A DNA stretch of 64,000 nucleotides from Palleniella intestinalis (lineage in GTDB: Bacteria > Bacteroidota > Bacteroidia > Bacteroidales > Bacteroidaceae), in contig NZ_JABKKG010000004.1 of the NCBI RefSeq assembly GCF_013166595.1, forward strand, positions 1-64,000, in the 5' to 3' direction. Of this stretch, positions 20,167 to 29,413 are shown one piece after another; position 1 is the first letter of the stretch, and the number at the start of each line of letters is the position of its first letter. The notes under the pieces are model-generated. The model did no database searches, had not been told where the DNA came from, and saw only the letters and a program-made list of their open reading frames with translations. The translations under genes were made by a program, and so were the position numbers.

Positions 20167-22395
20167 TTACATCTTCTCATGGAAAGAGCGGCTGATGACC
20201 TCCAGCTGATGCTCACGGCTGAGCTTCGTGAAGTTCACGGCATAGCCGGACACGCGGATTGTCAGCTGCGGATACTTCTCAGGGTGCTCCATGGCATCCT
20301 CGAGCATCTCGCGGTTAAGGACATTCACGTTCAGGTGGTGCGCACCCTTTGTGAAATAGCCGTCCATCATCGTCACAAGGTTGTCGATACGTGTCTCCAT
20401 GTCCACACCCAAAGACTTCGGCACTATGGAGAACGTGTTGCTTATGCCGTCCTGTGAGTCACGGTAGCGCAGTTTCGCCACAGAACTCAGCGATGCGATT
20501 GCACCGCTCTTGTCACGGCCGTGCATAGGATTGGCACCCGGAGCGAAAGCCACACCCTTCGCTCTGCCGTCAGGAGTAGCACCGGTCTTCTTGCCATACA
20601 TCACGTTGGAGGTGATTGTCAGCAATGAAAGTGTAGGGCGCGCGTTCTTGTAGACAGGATGCTTCTTCAATTCCTCGCTGAAGAAATAGACAAGGTCGAC
20701 ACCGAGGTGGTCCACACGGTCGTCGTCATTGCCGAAGCATGGGAAGTCCTTCTCTATCTCGAAGCCCTCGGTAAGTCCGAGTTCGTTGCGCTTGGCATGC
20801 ACCTTACCGTACTTGATTGCCGACAGAGAGTCGATAGCGATAGACAGACCTGCCACACCGTAAGCAAGATTTATGCGCGGATCGGTGTCGACAAACGCCA
20901 TCTGAGCCTTCTCGTAGTAGTACTTGTCGTGCATGTAGTGGATGATGTTCATAGCGTCGTTATAGACACGTGCTATCTGCATCAACACCTTTTTATAATT
21001 AGACCACACCTCCTCGAAGTTCAGCAAGTCGCCCGTAAGCACAGGGATGTCCTTGACCATAACAGTGCCTGTGTTCTCGCTGCGTCCGCCGTTGATGGCC
21101 AGAAGGAGAGCCTTGGCAAGGTTGCAGCGCGCTCCGAAGAACTGAATCTGCTTGCCGATAGCCTGATAGGAGACACAGCAGGCGATGCCGTAGTCGTCGC
21201 AATGGCGCACCTCACGCATCAGAGTGTCGTTCTCGTACTGTATGGACGATGTGTCGATGGACACCTGTGCGCAGAAATTCTTGAATCCTTCCGGAAGCTC
21301 AGGGCTCCACAGCACTGTCATGTTAGGCTCCGGTGAAGGGCCGAGGTTGTAGAGAGTCTGGAGGAAACGGAACGATGTCTTCGTCACCTTTGTGCGTCCG
21401 TCGTTGAAGCGTCCGCCTATAGACTCAGTCACCCATGTAGGGTCGCCGGCGAAGATGTCGTTGTACGACTGCATGCGCAGGTGGCGCACCATGCGCAGCT
21501 TGATGATAAACTGGTCGACAAGTTCCTGTGCGAAAGTCTCGTCGATGAGTCCGTGGTCGAGGTCATACTGGATATAGATGTCAAGGAACGAGGAGACATT
21601 ACCCAAGGACATCGCTGCTCCGTCCTGCTCTTTGACTGCGGCAAGGTAAGCCATGTAGACCCACTGCACCGCCTCCTGTGCCGTAGTGGCAGGGCGGCTG
21701 AGGTCGAGACCGTAGTATTCGCCCATGACCTTTATCTCGCCAAGTGCCTTTATCTGCTCGCGCACCTCCTCGCGCAGGCGGATTTTCGCATCGGTCATAG
21801 GGCTTGTTATGTTGCGCAAGTCCTCCTGCTTCGCCTCGATAAGGCGGTCAACGCCGTAGAGGGCGAGGCGGCGGTAGTCGCCGATGATTCGTCCGCGCGC
21901 ATAATTGTCCGGCAGACCGGTAAGGAATCCGAGTGAGCGGAAGGAGCGAATCTCGTCCGTGTAGGCGTCAAACACACCGTCGTTGTGTGTCTTGCGGTAG
22001 TGGTAGAAGATGTCCTTCACCTTCTCGTCCACCTCCACACCGTTCTCCTTGCATGCCTTCTCCACCACCTTGATGCCGCCGAACGGCTTGATGGCGCGGC
22101 GCAGCAGCTCGTCGGTCTGCAAGCCCACGATGAGTTCGTTCTCACGGTCGATGTATCCGGCCTTATGGGAGGTTATCGTGGAGACGGTGACATTGTCCAG
22201 CGAGCGCACACCATTGTTTTCACGCTCCTCCTCCAATGCCTTGAGACACTCGTTCCACACTTTCTTTGTCCTCTCCGTAGGACCCTCCAAGAATGAGGCA
22301 TCGCCCTCGTAAGGGGTGATGTTTGTAAACACGAAGTCGGAAACATTGATTTCCTTGTTCCATAGTCCATCCTTGAATCTGTTGTTCATTTCCAT
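20167..22395 (-). CDS. pflB: Formate acetyltransferase (pyruvate formate-lyase)
   Basis: The enzyme converts pyruvate and CoA to acetyl-CoA and formate in anaerobic fermentation. The 742-residue product has the catalytic cysteine pair in IACCVSYQ and the C-terminal glycyl-radical motif RVSGYAVNF about 30 residues from the end. Length and ends match E. coli PflB. The frame is open further upstream, but [12 protein letters not shown] is the natural N terminus; starting two codons later is also possible. The promoter at 22532-22563 gives a leader of about 130 bases that can form a GACGCATCA/TGATGCGT hairpin. Confidence 0.97.
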   Translation of the reverse strand: MEMNNRFKDGLWNKEINVSDFVFTNITPYEGDASFLEGPTERTKKVWNECLKALEEERENNGVRSLDNVTVSTITSHKAGYIDRENELIVGLQTDELLRRAIKPFGGIKVVEKACKENGVEVDEKVKDIFYHYRKTHNDGVFDAYTDEIRSFRSLGFLTGLPDNYARGRIIGDYRRLALYGVDRLIEAKQEDLRNITSPMTDAKIRLREEVREQIKALGEIKVMGEYYGLDLSRPATTAQEAVQWVYMAYLAAVKEQDGAAMSLGNVSSFLDIYIQYDLDHGLIDETFAQELVDQFIIKLRMVRHLRMQSYNDIFAGDPTWVTESIGGRFNDGRTKVTKTSFRFLQTLYNLGPSPEPNMTVLWSPELPEGFKNFCAQVSIDTSSIQYENDTLMREVRHCDDYGIACCVSYQAIGKQIQFFGARCNLAKALLLAINGGRSENTGTVMVKDIPVLTGDLLNFEEVWSNYKKVLMQIARVYNDAMNIIHYMHDKYYYEKAQMAFVDTDPRINLAYGVAGLSIAIDSLSAIKYGKVHAKRNELGLTEGFEIEKDFPCFGNDDDRVDHLGVDLVYFFSEELKKHPVYKNARPTLSLLTITSNVMYGKKTGATPDGRAKGVAFAPGANPMHGRDKSGAIASLSSVAKLRYRDSQDGISNTFSIVPKSLGVDMETRIDNLVTMMDGYFTKGAHHLNVNVLNREMLEDAMEHPEKYPQLTIRVSGYAVNFTKLSREHQLEVISRSFHEKM

Positions 22396-22531
22396 ACTAA
22401 AACCTGTTGGCTCAATTATATTATTAAAAGAAAAAAATCCACAATAGAAAACCATGACGCATCATCCTGCCACCGGCAATCGGTCTGACTTCCTGCCGCC
22501 GCTGCAATGCGTGATGCGTGCAACACCGTTA

Positions 22532-22563
22532 CAAAGTTCGGAAAAATTCTTAACATTTGCAAA
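22532..22563 (-). promoter_or_regulatory. Promoter of pflB-pflA
   Basis: On the minus strand TTTG (22560-22563) and GAACTTTG (22532-22539) are separated by 20 bases. The -7 differs from TAnnTTTG only in its first base. Confidence 0.6.
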
Positions 22564-22727
22564 TATTTGGCAGAAAATAATATGGTACAGATGACAATTA
22601 TTATTATTGCGCCTGTTTTTTAACACTGATCCGTGTTAAAAACGTGTTCCGTAAACAGTTCCGGCAGCCTTCACTCCCAAAAGCCCATGTTTTCCGGCAT
22701 GGAAGCCAAGCCATTGAAGGGCAAAAC

Positions 22728-22813
22728 AAAAGGCTACCTTTCACCCGGCAAAAGGTAACACTTGGCTTGGTGAAAGGTTACCTTCTGCATGGTCAGTCGT
22801 TACCTTTCGTTAC
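22728..22813. repeat. GGTAACC-type intergenic repeat, copy 2
   Basis: AAAGGCTACCTTTCACC, GCAAAAGGTAACAC, GGTGAAAGGTTACC and CGTTACCTTTCG follow each other within 86 bases. It lies in the 623-base gap between pflB and the thioredoxin-like gene, which has no coding frame. Confidence 0.6.
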
Positions 22814-22883
22814 AACAACAATATTTTTCCGCTAATCAGGTAATTATCAGACTTTTCTGTTGCTCTGAGAAATAAAAATAGTA

Positions 22884-22995
22884 TTGCTCTAAGAAATAAA
22901 AGAAACAAAAGAATCTGCTCCATTTTCACTATATTTGTGAGGTATCTTGGCAGATTTATAAAATTCTTTTGTTTCTTTTATTTCTTAGAGCAATT
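22884..22995. repeat. 32-bp perfect inverted repeat (TTGCTCTAAGAA family), copy 1
   Basis: The arms 22884-22915 and 22964-22995 are perfect inverted copies of 32 bases starting ATTGCTCTAAGAAATAAAAG, around a 48-base centre. A partial third arm (TTGCTCTGAGAAATAAAAAT) stands just before at 22861. The element sits 23 bases beyond the stop of the thioredoxin-like gene. It could act as a terminator for that operon or be a MITE. Confidence 0.8.
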
Positions 22996-23018
22996 TTCTC
23001 TTCGAGCAACACCACCGC

Positions 23019-23915
23019 TTAGGGCGACACGGCTTTCAGGAGCTCCTCCACGGAAGTGTCCTTGAGGACTACCGTCCTGTCGGCATCGAGGAGGTAGAGG
23101 GAGGGCATGGAGGGCAGGAAATAGAGGTCGTCGGACAGGATGCCGCCCAAGTCCCGAGCCACCGTCCACCATGAGGGGAGAGTGTCCTTTGTCCGCTGCC
23201 ACACGGCAGTGTCGCCCTCCGTGTAGACAGCGAGGACGGTCAGTTTGCCCGACTCGGCAAGGCGGCGTAAAAGAGAAGACTCCGAAAGGGTCTTTATCGC
23301 CACAATGCAGTCGTCACAGTGGGGGTCATAGAAGAGCAGCACCGTCGGGCGTGCAGGAGCCGCCATGAGCGACGAGCGGCTGCCGTCGCGCAGCACCATA
23401 GGGAAGTCCGCAGCCACAGTGCCGGGGAAATTCTTCCTTATCGCCTCGAAGAGAAAGGCGGCACGAGAGCGGAGAGCCACAGGAGCTGCCGGGGAGCAGC
23501 GTACACGGTCAAGGAACATCGTGTAGTGGAGTTCGCTGAACATCGGCGACTCCTTCTCGTACAGATACTTCGCCGCAAGGTCGGCAACCACCGTGAACGC
23601 CTTGCCGTCTGCCTCCGCACGCTCCATGAGCAGTGCCACGGAGCGGCGCACATCCGCAGTGTCGGCATGAGGGAAGAGTGAGAAGAAGTTCACAAGGTTC
23701 TGCTCCATGAACCGTTCGTCATGGCTGCGCAGCGTGTCGCGGAAGTCCATGGCATCCCAGAAATGCTCCATGACGTATGCCGCGCGCTTCCTCGGCGTGC
23801 GCAGGGAGTCCGGCACGGAGGGCAGCGGCAGCTCCGACTGTGCCTGTGTGGGAACTGCCATAAACAGCATGAGCAACACCGCCAGAAGCGATGTTGCCCT
23901 TTCTCTATAAGTCAT
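23019..23915 (-). CDS. Exported thioredoxin-like protein with DUF5106-type N domain
   Basis: The 298-residue protein has a signal peptide (TSLLAVLLMLFMAVPTQAQ), an alpha-helical N-terminal half like the DUF5106 domain found in Bacteroidetes TlpA-type proteins, and a C-terminal thioredoxin fold with the redox motif FYDPHCDDC (about residue 205). It probably works in the periplasm on thiols. I chose the ATG at 23915 because AGGAG lies six bases before it; an ATG at 23921 overlaps the previous stop as ATGA but crowds that ribosome site. Either way it is translationally coupled to the large pilus gene, suggesting a role in folding pilus subunits (inference). Confidence 0.85.
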   Translation of the reverse strand: MTYRERATSLLAVLLMLFMAVPTQAQSELPLPSVPDSLRTPRKRAAYVMEHFWDAMDFRDTLRSHDERFMEQNLVNFFSLFPHADTADVRRSVALLMERAEADGKAFTVVADLAAKYLYEKESPMFSELHYTMFLDRVRCSPAAPVALRSRAAFLFEAIRKNFPGTVAADFPMVLRDGSRSSLMAAPARPTVLLFYDPHCDDCIVAIKTLSESSLLRRLAESGKLTVLAVYTEGDTAVWQRTKDTLPSWWTVARDLGGILSDDLYFLPSMPSLYLLDADRTVVLKDTSVEELLKAVSP

Positions 23916-23917
23916 TT

Positions 23918-26900
23918 TCATCTCCTTCTTGTCTTGCTTTTGCGCTTTACAGGAGCAGAATCTGTTCCCACGAAACGCACCATGCATGCATCCTCGCCTT
24001 TGCCAAGGTCATTCTTGGTTATCATGTTCGCATCGAACGAGAAATAGTTCAAGTCCATTCCCGCAGCATAGTACTTGTCGCCTCTGCCTACTTCACTCGG
24101 ACTAATGGTAGCTTCATCATAAACTTTTCTTGTCGCGTCAAGGCATTTTGGTACGATTGTCTTGGCGTAGTAGATTCCGCCGGGACGGTAATAGAGGGCG
24201 GCAAACAGCGGAGCTGTCTTGTTGAAAAGATTGCCTCTGTTATTGTAGCCCGAGCAGCAGTAGCGAAGGATGCCTCTGCCTTCGGTACCTTCTTTTGTAC
24301 CTCCGCCATGCTTGCGGTGTCCGTAGCCGGAGCGTCCGATAGGGAAGAAAATGTTCCTTCCTGTGAAAGTGTTGTCGGATTCGTCCGAATCATAGTAGTA
24401 CACGAACACACCGCGCATGCCCTTCTTTGCTCTGTCAGGGTCACGGCGATAATATCCATAAGCCATGTCCACATCCTCCTGCGTCTCCGTTGCCCCGTCG
24501 GCATAGAGCACACCGTAACCAAACTGGACATTCTCAGTTGTGTACAACTGCTCATAGTGGCGCATTGTCGCCATATTGTCCCATGACGGGTCAACAAAAC
24601 CGACAGAATTCTGTTTGATGTTCGCCCATATCGTACGAGCACCCCATGCCCTATCTATACTGCCGTCAGGGCGCGTTATCACATACCTGCCCATATTTGT
24701 CGTTGCGTGTGATTCCCATGGGTTGACAGGATTCTTGTAGTAATATCCTATACCGTCATAAGGACCATCATCATTACCACCGTGTCCATCACCATTATCA
24801 TCGTAGTAACAGTTGTTTATCGCATCGATAGGCTGAGTGCTGCCTCCGAACTTGAACAATGAGCCTTCGTCACGAGGGTCTTCAGCGTCAAGGTCGGCGG
24901 AGACACGGTTGAATGTCCTCCACAGCACAGGCTCAGCGTTACTATTGCCATATTCATTTGCTGTCGGCGAAAGAGCCTGTGGAGCATAGCCCTGCCTTAC
25001 GAAGATGAGGTGGGTGCAGGTGTAGCTGTTGTAAGTTATACGCACAACGGCATTGCGCACCTTGTTGTCATTGTTAATCCTGTTGAACTTTATGGTGAAG
25101 TCAATCGGAGTGTTCGTAGAGCCGTGCACCTGCTGCTTGCCGTCAAGAGTGATGAAGTTCTTTTCACCGACAATCTCTGCCATCCACGGACCATCAGAAT
25201 TGAAGCTCTCGAACATCGGCACACCCTCACCAGGAAGCGTGAGCAGGCGGACATGGAAAGGCTCAAAGTTGCCGGACTTGCGGTAGACTCCCTTAGGATT
25301 GACGATTCGGTGCACCTGCTGCACATTGATGATCTTTTCTTTGGCAGGCTGCGGGTCGTCTGCAGAGCCTATCTTACGCACGTAGGGCGTCACCTTGATG
25401 TCTGCCGTGCGTGTATATCCGACATAAGGGTTGTTGCCGGAATATCCGGTCTCCTTTATCAGCACCTTCGGACGTGTGAACAGCGGAAGATTGACGGAGA
25501 CACTCTGTCCTCTTTTCAGGTAAGAATAGATCTCCACCTCCTTTCTGTCCGGAGTAGGGTCAGCAGTGCCGTCGACATAAAGGGTTCGCTTGGAGAAATC
25601 AAGACCTCCCTGCTGTCCGTAGAAATACTCGTTGTTAAGTGTCCTTGACCGTTCTACCACGGCATTACTTTGGTTGTCATATCCAGGCCATCCCTCTGCA
25701 CCGCACATTTCAGGGGTCACCACCACATTCTTGTCGTAGCGCAATGAGAGGAATCCGTTGCCCGGCTCCTTGTTCAGAGGTTCGTTGAAAGCGCCTTTAT
25801 TGTCATCATTGATGTCGAGTCCCGAACCCACGTCTGGTTCCCATGGGTTCTTCACAATCTCTGCCGTGAAATAGACCACCTCCATGCCTTCGGCGGGAGT
25901 GTATTTGAACGGTATGGTGGACTGGTGGTTATAGAGATAGGAGACATACCACGGCTGCGGCACATCCCATGAGTCAGGCTCTTCCTTGTAGTCCACGTGC
26001 CATGAGTAGTCGTTGGCGTTGCCATTGAACTTGAGTGTCACTTTGTAGTGGTGGTTGCGCTCTGCGTCGCAGTTCTTGTCAGCATCCTTTCCGAGCATGA
26101 AGCGGTACTTTATCTCACCGTTGCTGATGTTGCCGCTTGCCTCGGAGACATAGAATGCCCTTACCTCGATGTATGTGCCGCAGGGCACTTCGTCCTTTAT
26201 GGTGGTGCTGTTGGCGATGCCGCCGTTTGAGAGGTCGGTGACAGGGCCTTTGCCGTGAGGGGCGTTGCCCTGCATGTTCTCGTAGAAGAAGAGCGACTCG
26301 GAGCTGTTGGTGTGCAGGGCGGCACGCTCTCCGCTTGCGTCCATGATGTATGGAGTGCCTTTTGAGATTATGGGCCATGTGTTGTATTCCGCGCCTTCTC
26401 CGAAGACTATTGCCTGGCTGTCGTCGCGGATGAGTCCCTCTTCCTTGGTGACGGCATTGTTGAAGGAACGGAATTGCCCTTCCCCTACCTGCTTCTTTCC
26501 AAAGCCTGCGGTGCAGTCGAGCGGTATGTCATGGACTTTCACGTCGCGGATGTATATCTTCACGTTCTCGCGCAGCCCTGTGCCGTCAAAGTCCACAGTG
26601 ACTTTCGATGCGGCGCGGCGCAGCCATGTCCGCAAGGTCATGCCGCTGCGGCTGACATGGACGGGAGTGAAGTCGTCTGTCGATGATGGTGCGGAGGAGC
26701 TTTCATCGGACTTGTCGGCAAAGTAGCCCATCATCATGCGGTTGTTGTAGATGTTTTCGCTGTCCCATTGGCGCTTCATGTCGCGCAATGCGTCCAATGT
26801 GGCATAGTTGTCGGCAGGCATAGCCTTCAGTGCGTCGGTGGTGCTTGTGATTACTGCACCGTTGTCGCTGTACTGTCCCATGTTTGCCACGGCTACGAGG

Positions 26901-27325
26901 TAGTAGGTGCCATAGCTGACTTTCAGGGACTTCTTCACGCATTTTGTGGAAGACTCCGTGGTCTCTCCTGTCGTGGCGTCATCTCCCGTACGGTCTTCGT
27001 CCTTGATGTCGTTGGCTGTGAACTCCAGTGCCACAGGGTAGTCGGGCAGCAGGTTTCCCTCACTGTCGTAGGCAAGGAGGGCGATGTCGGACAAGTCGCT
27101 CATGATGTCTCCGGCATGCCGTCCTTTCGCTCCCGCACCGCCGACCTTTGCCGAGGAGAAAGGTTCGAATGATGCTTCTATCTCCACAATGGTCTCGCCA
27201 TGTGGCGTTGTCGTGTCATCTGTGAACAAGTCGTCACTGCATGACCATGCCAGCGTGGCAAGCAGAAGGATTGCCATGCGGAGTGTTGCTGACTTTATCG
27301 TTCTTATGTTTCTGTGTAACGACAT
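23918..27325 (-). CDS. Large type V pilus-associated lipoprotein (DUF4906-like)
   Basis: This 1135-residue lipoprotein is the last fimbrial gene of the operon. The start at 27325 gives MSLHRNIRTIKSATLRMAIL and a lipobox ending AWSC; the open frame upstream is ignored because it lacks a signal. The N-terminal part (FEPFSSAKVGGAGAKG, then DIALLAYDSEGNLL) has the FimB/Mfa2-like beta-sandwich pattern. The long remainder resembles DUF4906 proteins, which in other Bacteroidales sit at the end of fimbrial clusters and are thought to be tip or adhesin components. The assignment rests on layout and length; the precise family needs a profile search. Confidence 0.75.
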   Translation of the reverse strand: MSLHRNIRTIKSATLRMAILLLATLAWSCSDDLFTDDTTTPHGETIVEIEASFEPFSSAKVGGAGAKGRHAGDIMSDLSDIALLAYDSEGNLLPDYPVALEFTANDIKDEDRTGDDATTGETTESSTKCVKKSLKVSYGTYYLVAVANMGQYSDNGAVITSTTDALKAMPADNYATLDALRDMKRQWDSENIYNNRMMMGYFADKSDESSSAPSSTDDFTPVHVSRSGMTLRTWLRRAASKVTVDFDGTGLRENVKIYIRDVKVHDIPLDCTAGFGKKQVGEGQFRSFNNAVTKEEGLIRDDSQAIVFGEGAEYNTWPIISKGTPYIMDASGERAALHTNSSESLFFYENMQGNAPHGKGPVTDLSNGGIANSTTIKDEVPCGTYIEVRAFYVSEASGNISNGEIKYRFMLGKDADKNCDAERNHHYKVTLKFNGNANDYSWHVDYKEEPDSWDVPQPWYVSYLYNHQSTIPFKYTPAEGMEVVYFTAEIVKNPWEPDVGSGLDINDDNKGAFNEPLNKEPGNGFLSLRYDKNVVVTPEMCGAEGWPGYDNQSNAVVERSRTLNNEYFYGQQGGLDFSKRTLYVDGTADPTPDRKEVEIYSYLKRGQSVSVNLPLFTRPKVLIKETGYSGNNPYVGYTRTADIKVTPYVRKIGSADDPQPAKEKIINVQQVHRIVNPKGVYRKSGNFEPFHVRLLTLPGEGVPMFESFNSDGPWMAEIVGEKNFITLDGKQQVHGSTNTPIDFTIKFNRINNDNKVRNAVVRITYNSYTCTHLIFVRQGYAPQALSPTANEYGNSNAEPVLWRTFNRVSADLDAEDPRDEGSLFKFGGSTQPIDAINNCYYDDNGDGHGGNDDGPYDGIGYYYKNPVNPWESHATTNMGRYVITRPDGSIDRAWGARTIWANIKQNSVGFVDPSWDNMATMRHYEQLYTTENVQFGYGVLYADGATETQEDVDMAYGYYRRDPDRAKKGMRGVFVYYYDSDESDNTFTGRNIFFPIGRSGYGHRKHGGGTKEGTEGRGILRYCCSGYNNRGNLFNKTAPLFAALYYRPGGIYYAKTIVPKCLDATRKVYDEATISPSEVGRGDKYYAAGMDLNYFSFDANMITKNDLGKGEDACMVRFVGTDSAPVKRKSKTRRR

Positions 27326-27403
27326 TCTGTTGTTTGTATTATTGTTAATTATGTTTGGTGTTCTGTCAGGACAGTTTGTTGCTCCAAGGACAATTGAGGA
27401 TGT

Positions 27404-27500
27404 TGCTCTAAGAACATAAAGAAGGAAAAGAAACTTTTCGCCGGACATCTGAGCTCTATGGGCGAAGAGGGTTCTTTGCTTTCTTTGGATTCTTCGAGAG
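27404..27500. repeat. Decayed copy of the TTGCTCTAAGAA inverted repeat
   Basis: TTGCTCTAAGAACATAAAGA at the left is mirrored on the other strand by ATCTCTCGAAGAATCCAAAG at the right, with many mismatches. Layout matches the intact copies at 22884 and 50112. It lies in the 246-base gap between two pilus genes. Confidence 0.5.
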
Positions 27501-27571
27501 ATTATCCGGTTAAAGCGAGTATCGCTTAGAGGAACACATGCCTCTGACAACACACATTCTTGCCGTGCTCA

Positions 27572-29356
27572 CTACTCCACCATGCGCTCCGTGCGCTCCC
27601 CTGTATTCTTGTCAATTTCCACGATATTGCCTGTAGGCTCACCGGTTTTGTCATACTCCTGAAAGCGATACTTCGTGTCAGTCTCCTCCAAAGTGATGTA
27701 GAAAATGCCGGTCTCGCTGTCCCATGACTCCACGATGTAGCGTTCTTTGGTGTCAGGATTCTTGAATATCATCACACCATCGCGGTCATAGACGATGGAG
27801 GTGTGGTTTGCGTTGTGCTGCAGGCGCACCTCGCCATCGATGTCTCTGTGCTCCGGATATTCGGATGTTCCGACAAAGCGGATTACTTGCCTGGTGCTGC
27901 AGTCCTGGTCATTAGGGTCCGGAGCCTTGAAATTGGAGAGGACGCGGCAGCCAGCCCAGTTCTTCAACCACAATTCGGAATTCTCCATCGTTCCGTCAGA
28001 TGTGAAATGGATGGCGTAGTAGTCGCCTATCTCGTCATGGCATACCAACTCTTCACCATTAGCCGTCCGAGGCAATTCCTTGTTGTTTATGCGCATGTAA
28101 TCAATCAATTCCTGCGGCAACGTCAGGTTTCCTTGCTCGTCCTTCTCCATATAGACCTTAAGGTCGCCCATGTCGTCACGCGGCAGCCCCAAAGGAGCGT
28201 CCATGCTGCAGGAGGCATAAGGCTGCACATCGAGTTCTACTGTCACCGTGGCTCTCTCACGCTCAAGGGAGTACTTGTACCAGTTGTTGCGCTTGACGTC
28301 AAACGGCTCATCCTTCTCCATGCCGGGCAGGCTGCCATAGTTCTTGAACTCAATGTCATAAGTCCTGCCGTCCTCATAGGTCACGCGGATCAGTGACGGC
28401 GTGACGCCCATACCTGTATTGTCATATTCAGGGCAGTATATGACAAAGGAGGGGGTCTTGGAGTCTGTCTTGACAAATCCTGCAGAACCGCCATTGACCT
28501 CAGCGTCCTTAGGGATGGAGATGTCGCCATAGTCCTCAAACCATGAGCCGAAGACATAATCGCCCTGGTCATAGACACCGTAAGGTGCCATTGCCGCCCT
28601 GTCGGTGTAGCGCACAAGCTCCACTGTCTTTATCTTATGCGTATCTTCCGCTGTCTCAGCCTTGTCCCTTACCTCCACCTTTGCAAAGGCGCGCAACAGA
28701 TGGATGATTCCCAACTCGTTGTAGCTGCCTTCGGTAATGGTGAAATCGCTGTACTCTGCTATGCCGAACATCGGGATGCGGTTCCCGGCTGTCAGCGTTC
28801 CGCCAAACGGCGTATAGTTGAACACTGCCGCCTCGTCCTTAACAATGTCGTCCACGGTGCGCCCCACAGCATTCGCAGGGTAGTTGCGCCAGTTGGCAAG
28901 CATCATCACCTTTATCTTGTTGCCGATAAAATAATTCTCAACCTCTTCCTGTGTCAGGGTCATGTTCAGGCGGTAGTGCTTCGTGGTTTCGGAATCGCCT
29001 ATGGGAATGACCATTGTGTTGTCAAACTCGCACACGACCTTATTGTCTGCATCGACGAGATAGACCCTGAAATCGCGCCCGGCAAACTCTATGTAGTTCT
29101 CAAATCCTTCTCCCGGACTGTACTCGCCGTCGGCAGGGGTGGCGGAGAACAAGGATGCCTTGGCTCTTGCCGGTGCCGAAGAGCCGTCCATGCTCAGTGT
29201 CAGACTGATGCCTGCCTTTCCTGCCATGTCAGGCATTCCGCCTGCCATGGTGCCCTCATCCGACACGCAGGAAGCTGCCAGCACTGCAAGTGCCGGCAAC
29301 ATCATGGCATACAGGAATGTATATGCCTTGCAACATCTATGTCGGATAAGGTTCAT
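27572..29356 (-). CDS. Fimbrial accessory lipoprotein of the type V pilus operon
   Basis: The 594-residue protein has a long N terminus, a hydrophobic stretch and a lipobox (LAVLAASC near residue 30). The N-terminal half has the fimbrillin-like pattern (ISLTLSMDGSSA, FRVYLVDADNKVV, LLRAFAKVEVRD). The C-terminal half repeats short polar beta-hairpins such as IVYDRDGVMIFKNPDT. I do not recognise a named family beyond a general Mfa/FimE-like tip or accessory subunit. It lies 57 bases after the Mfa2-like gene and is followed by the large DUF4906-like gene, so it belongs to the pilus operon. Confidence 0.72.
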   Translation of the reverse strand: MNLIRHRCCKAYTFLYAMMLPALAVLAASCVSDEGTMAGGMPDMAGKAGISLTLSMDGSSAPARAKASLFSATPADGEYSPGEGFENYIEFAGRDFRVYLVDADNKVVCEFDNTMVIPIGDSETTKHYRLNMTLTQEEVENYFIGNKIKVMMLANWRNYPANAVGRTVDDIVKDEAAVFNYTPFGGTLTAGNRIPMFGIAEYSDFTITEGSYNELGIIHLLRAFAKVEVRDKAETAEDTHKIKTVELVRYTDRAAMAPYGVYDQGDYVFGSWFEDYGDISIPKDAEVNGGSAGFVKTDSKTPSFVIYCPEYDNTGMGVTPSLIRVTYEDGRTYDIEFKNYGSLPGMEKDEPFDVKRNNWYKYSLERERATVTVELDVQPYASCSMDAPLGLPRDDMGDLKVYMEKDEQGNLTLPQELIDYMRINNKELPRTANGEELVCHDEIGDYYAIHFTSDGTMENSELWLKNWAGCRVLSNFKAPDPNDQDCSTRQVIRFVGTSEYPEHRDIDGEVRLQHNANHTSIVYDRDGVMIFKNPDTKERYIVESWDSETGIFYITLEETDTKYRFQEYDKTGEPTGNIVEIDKNTGERTERMVE

Positions 29357-29413
29357 TAATTATGAATATCTGTCTGTAAATATTTTTTCTAACAATCTCC
29401 TGTCATGGGAGAA

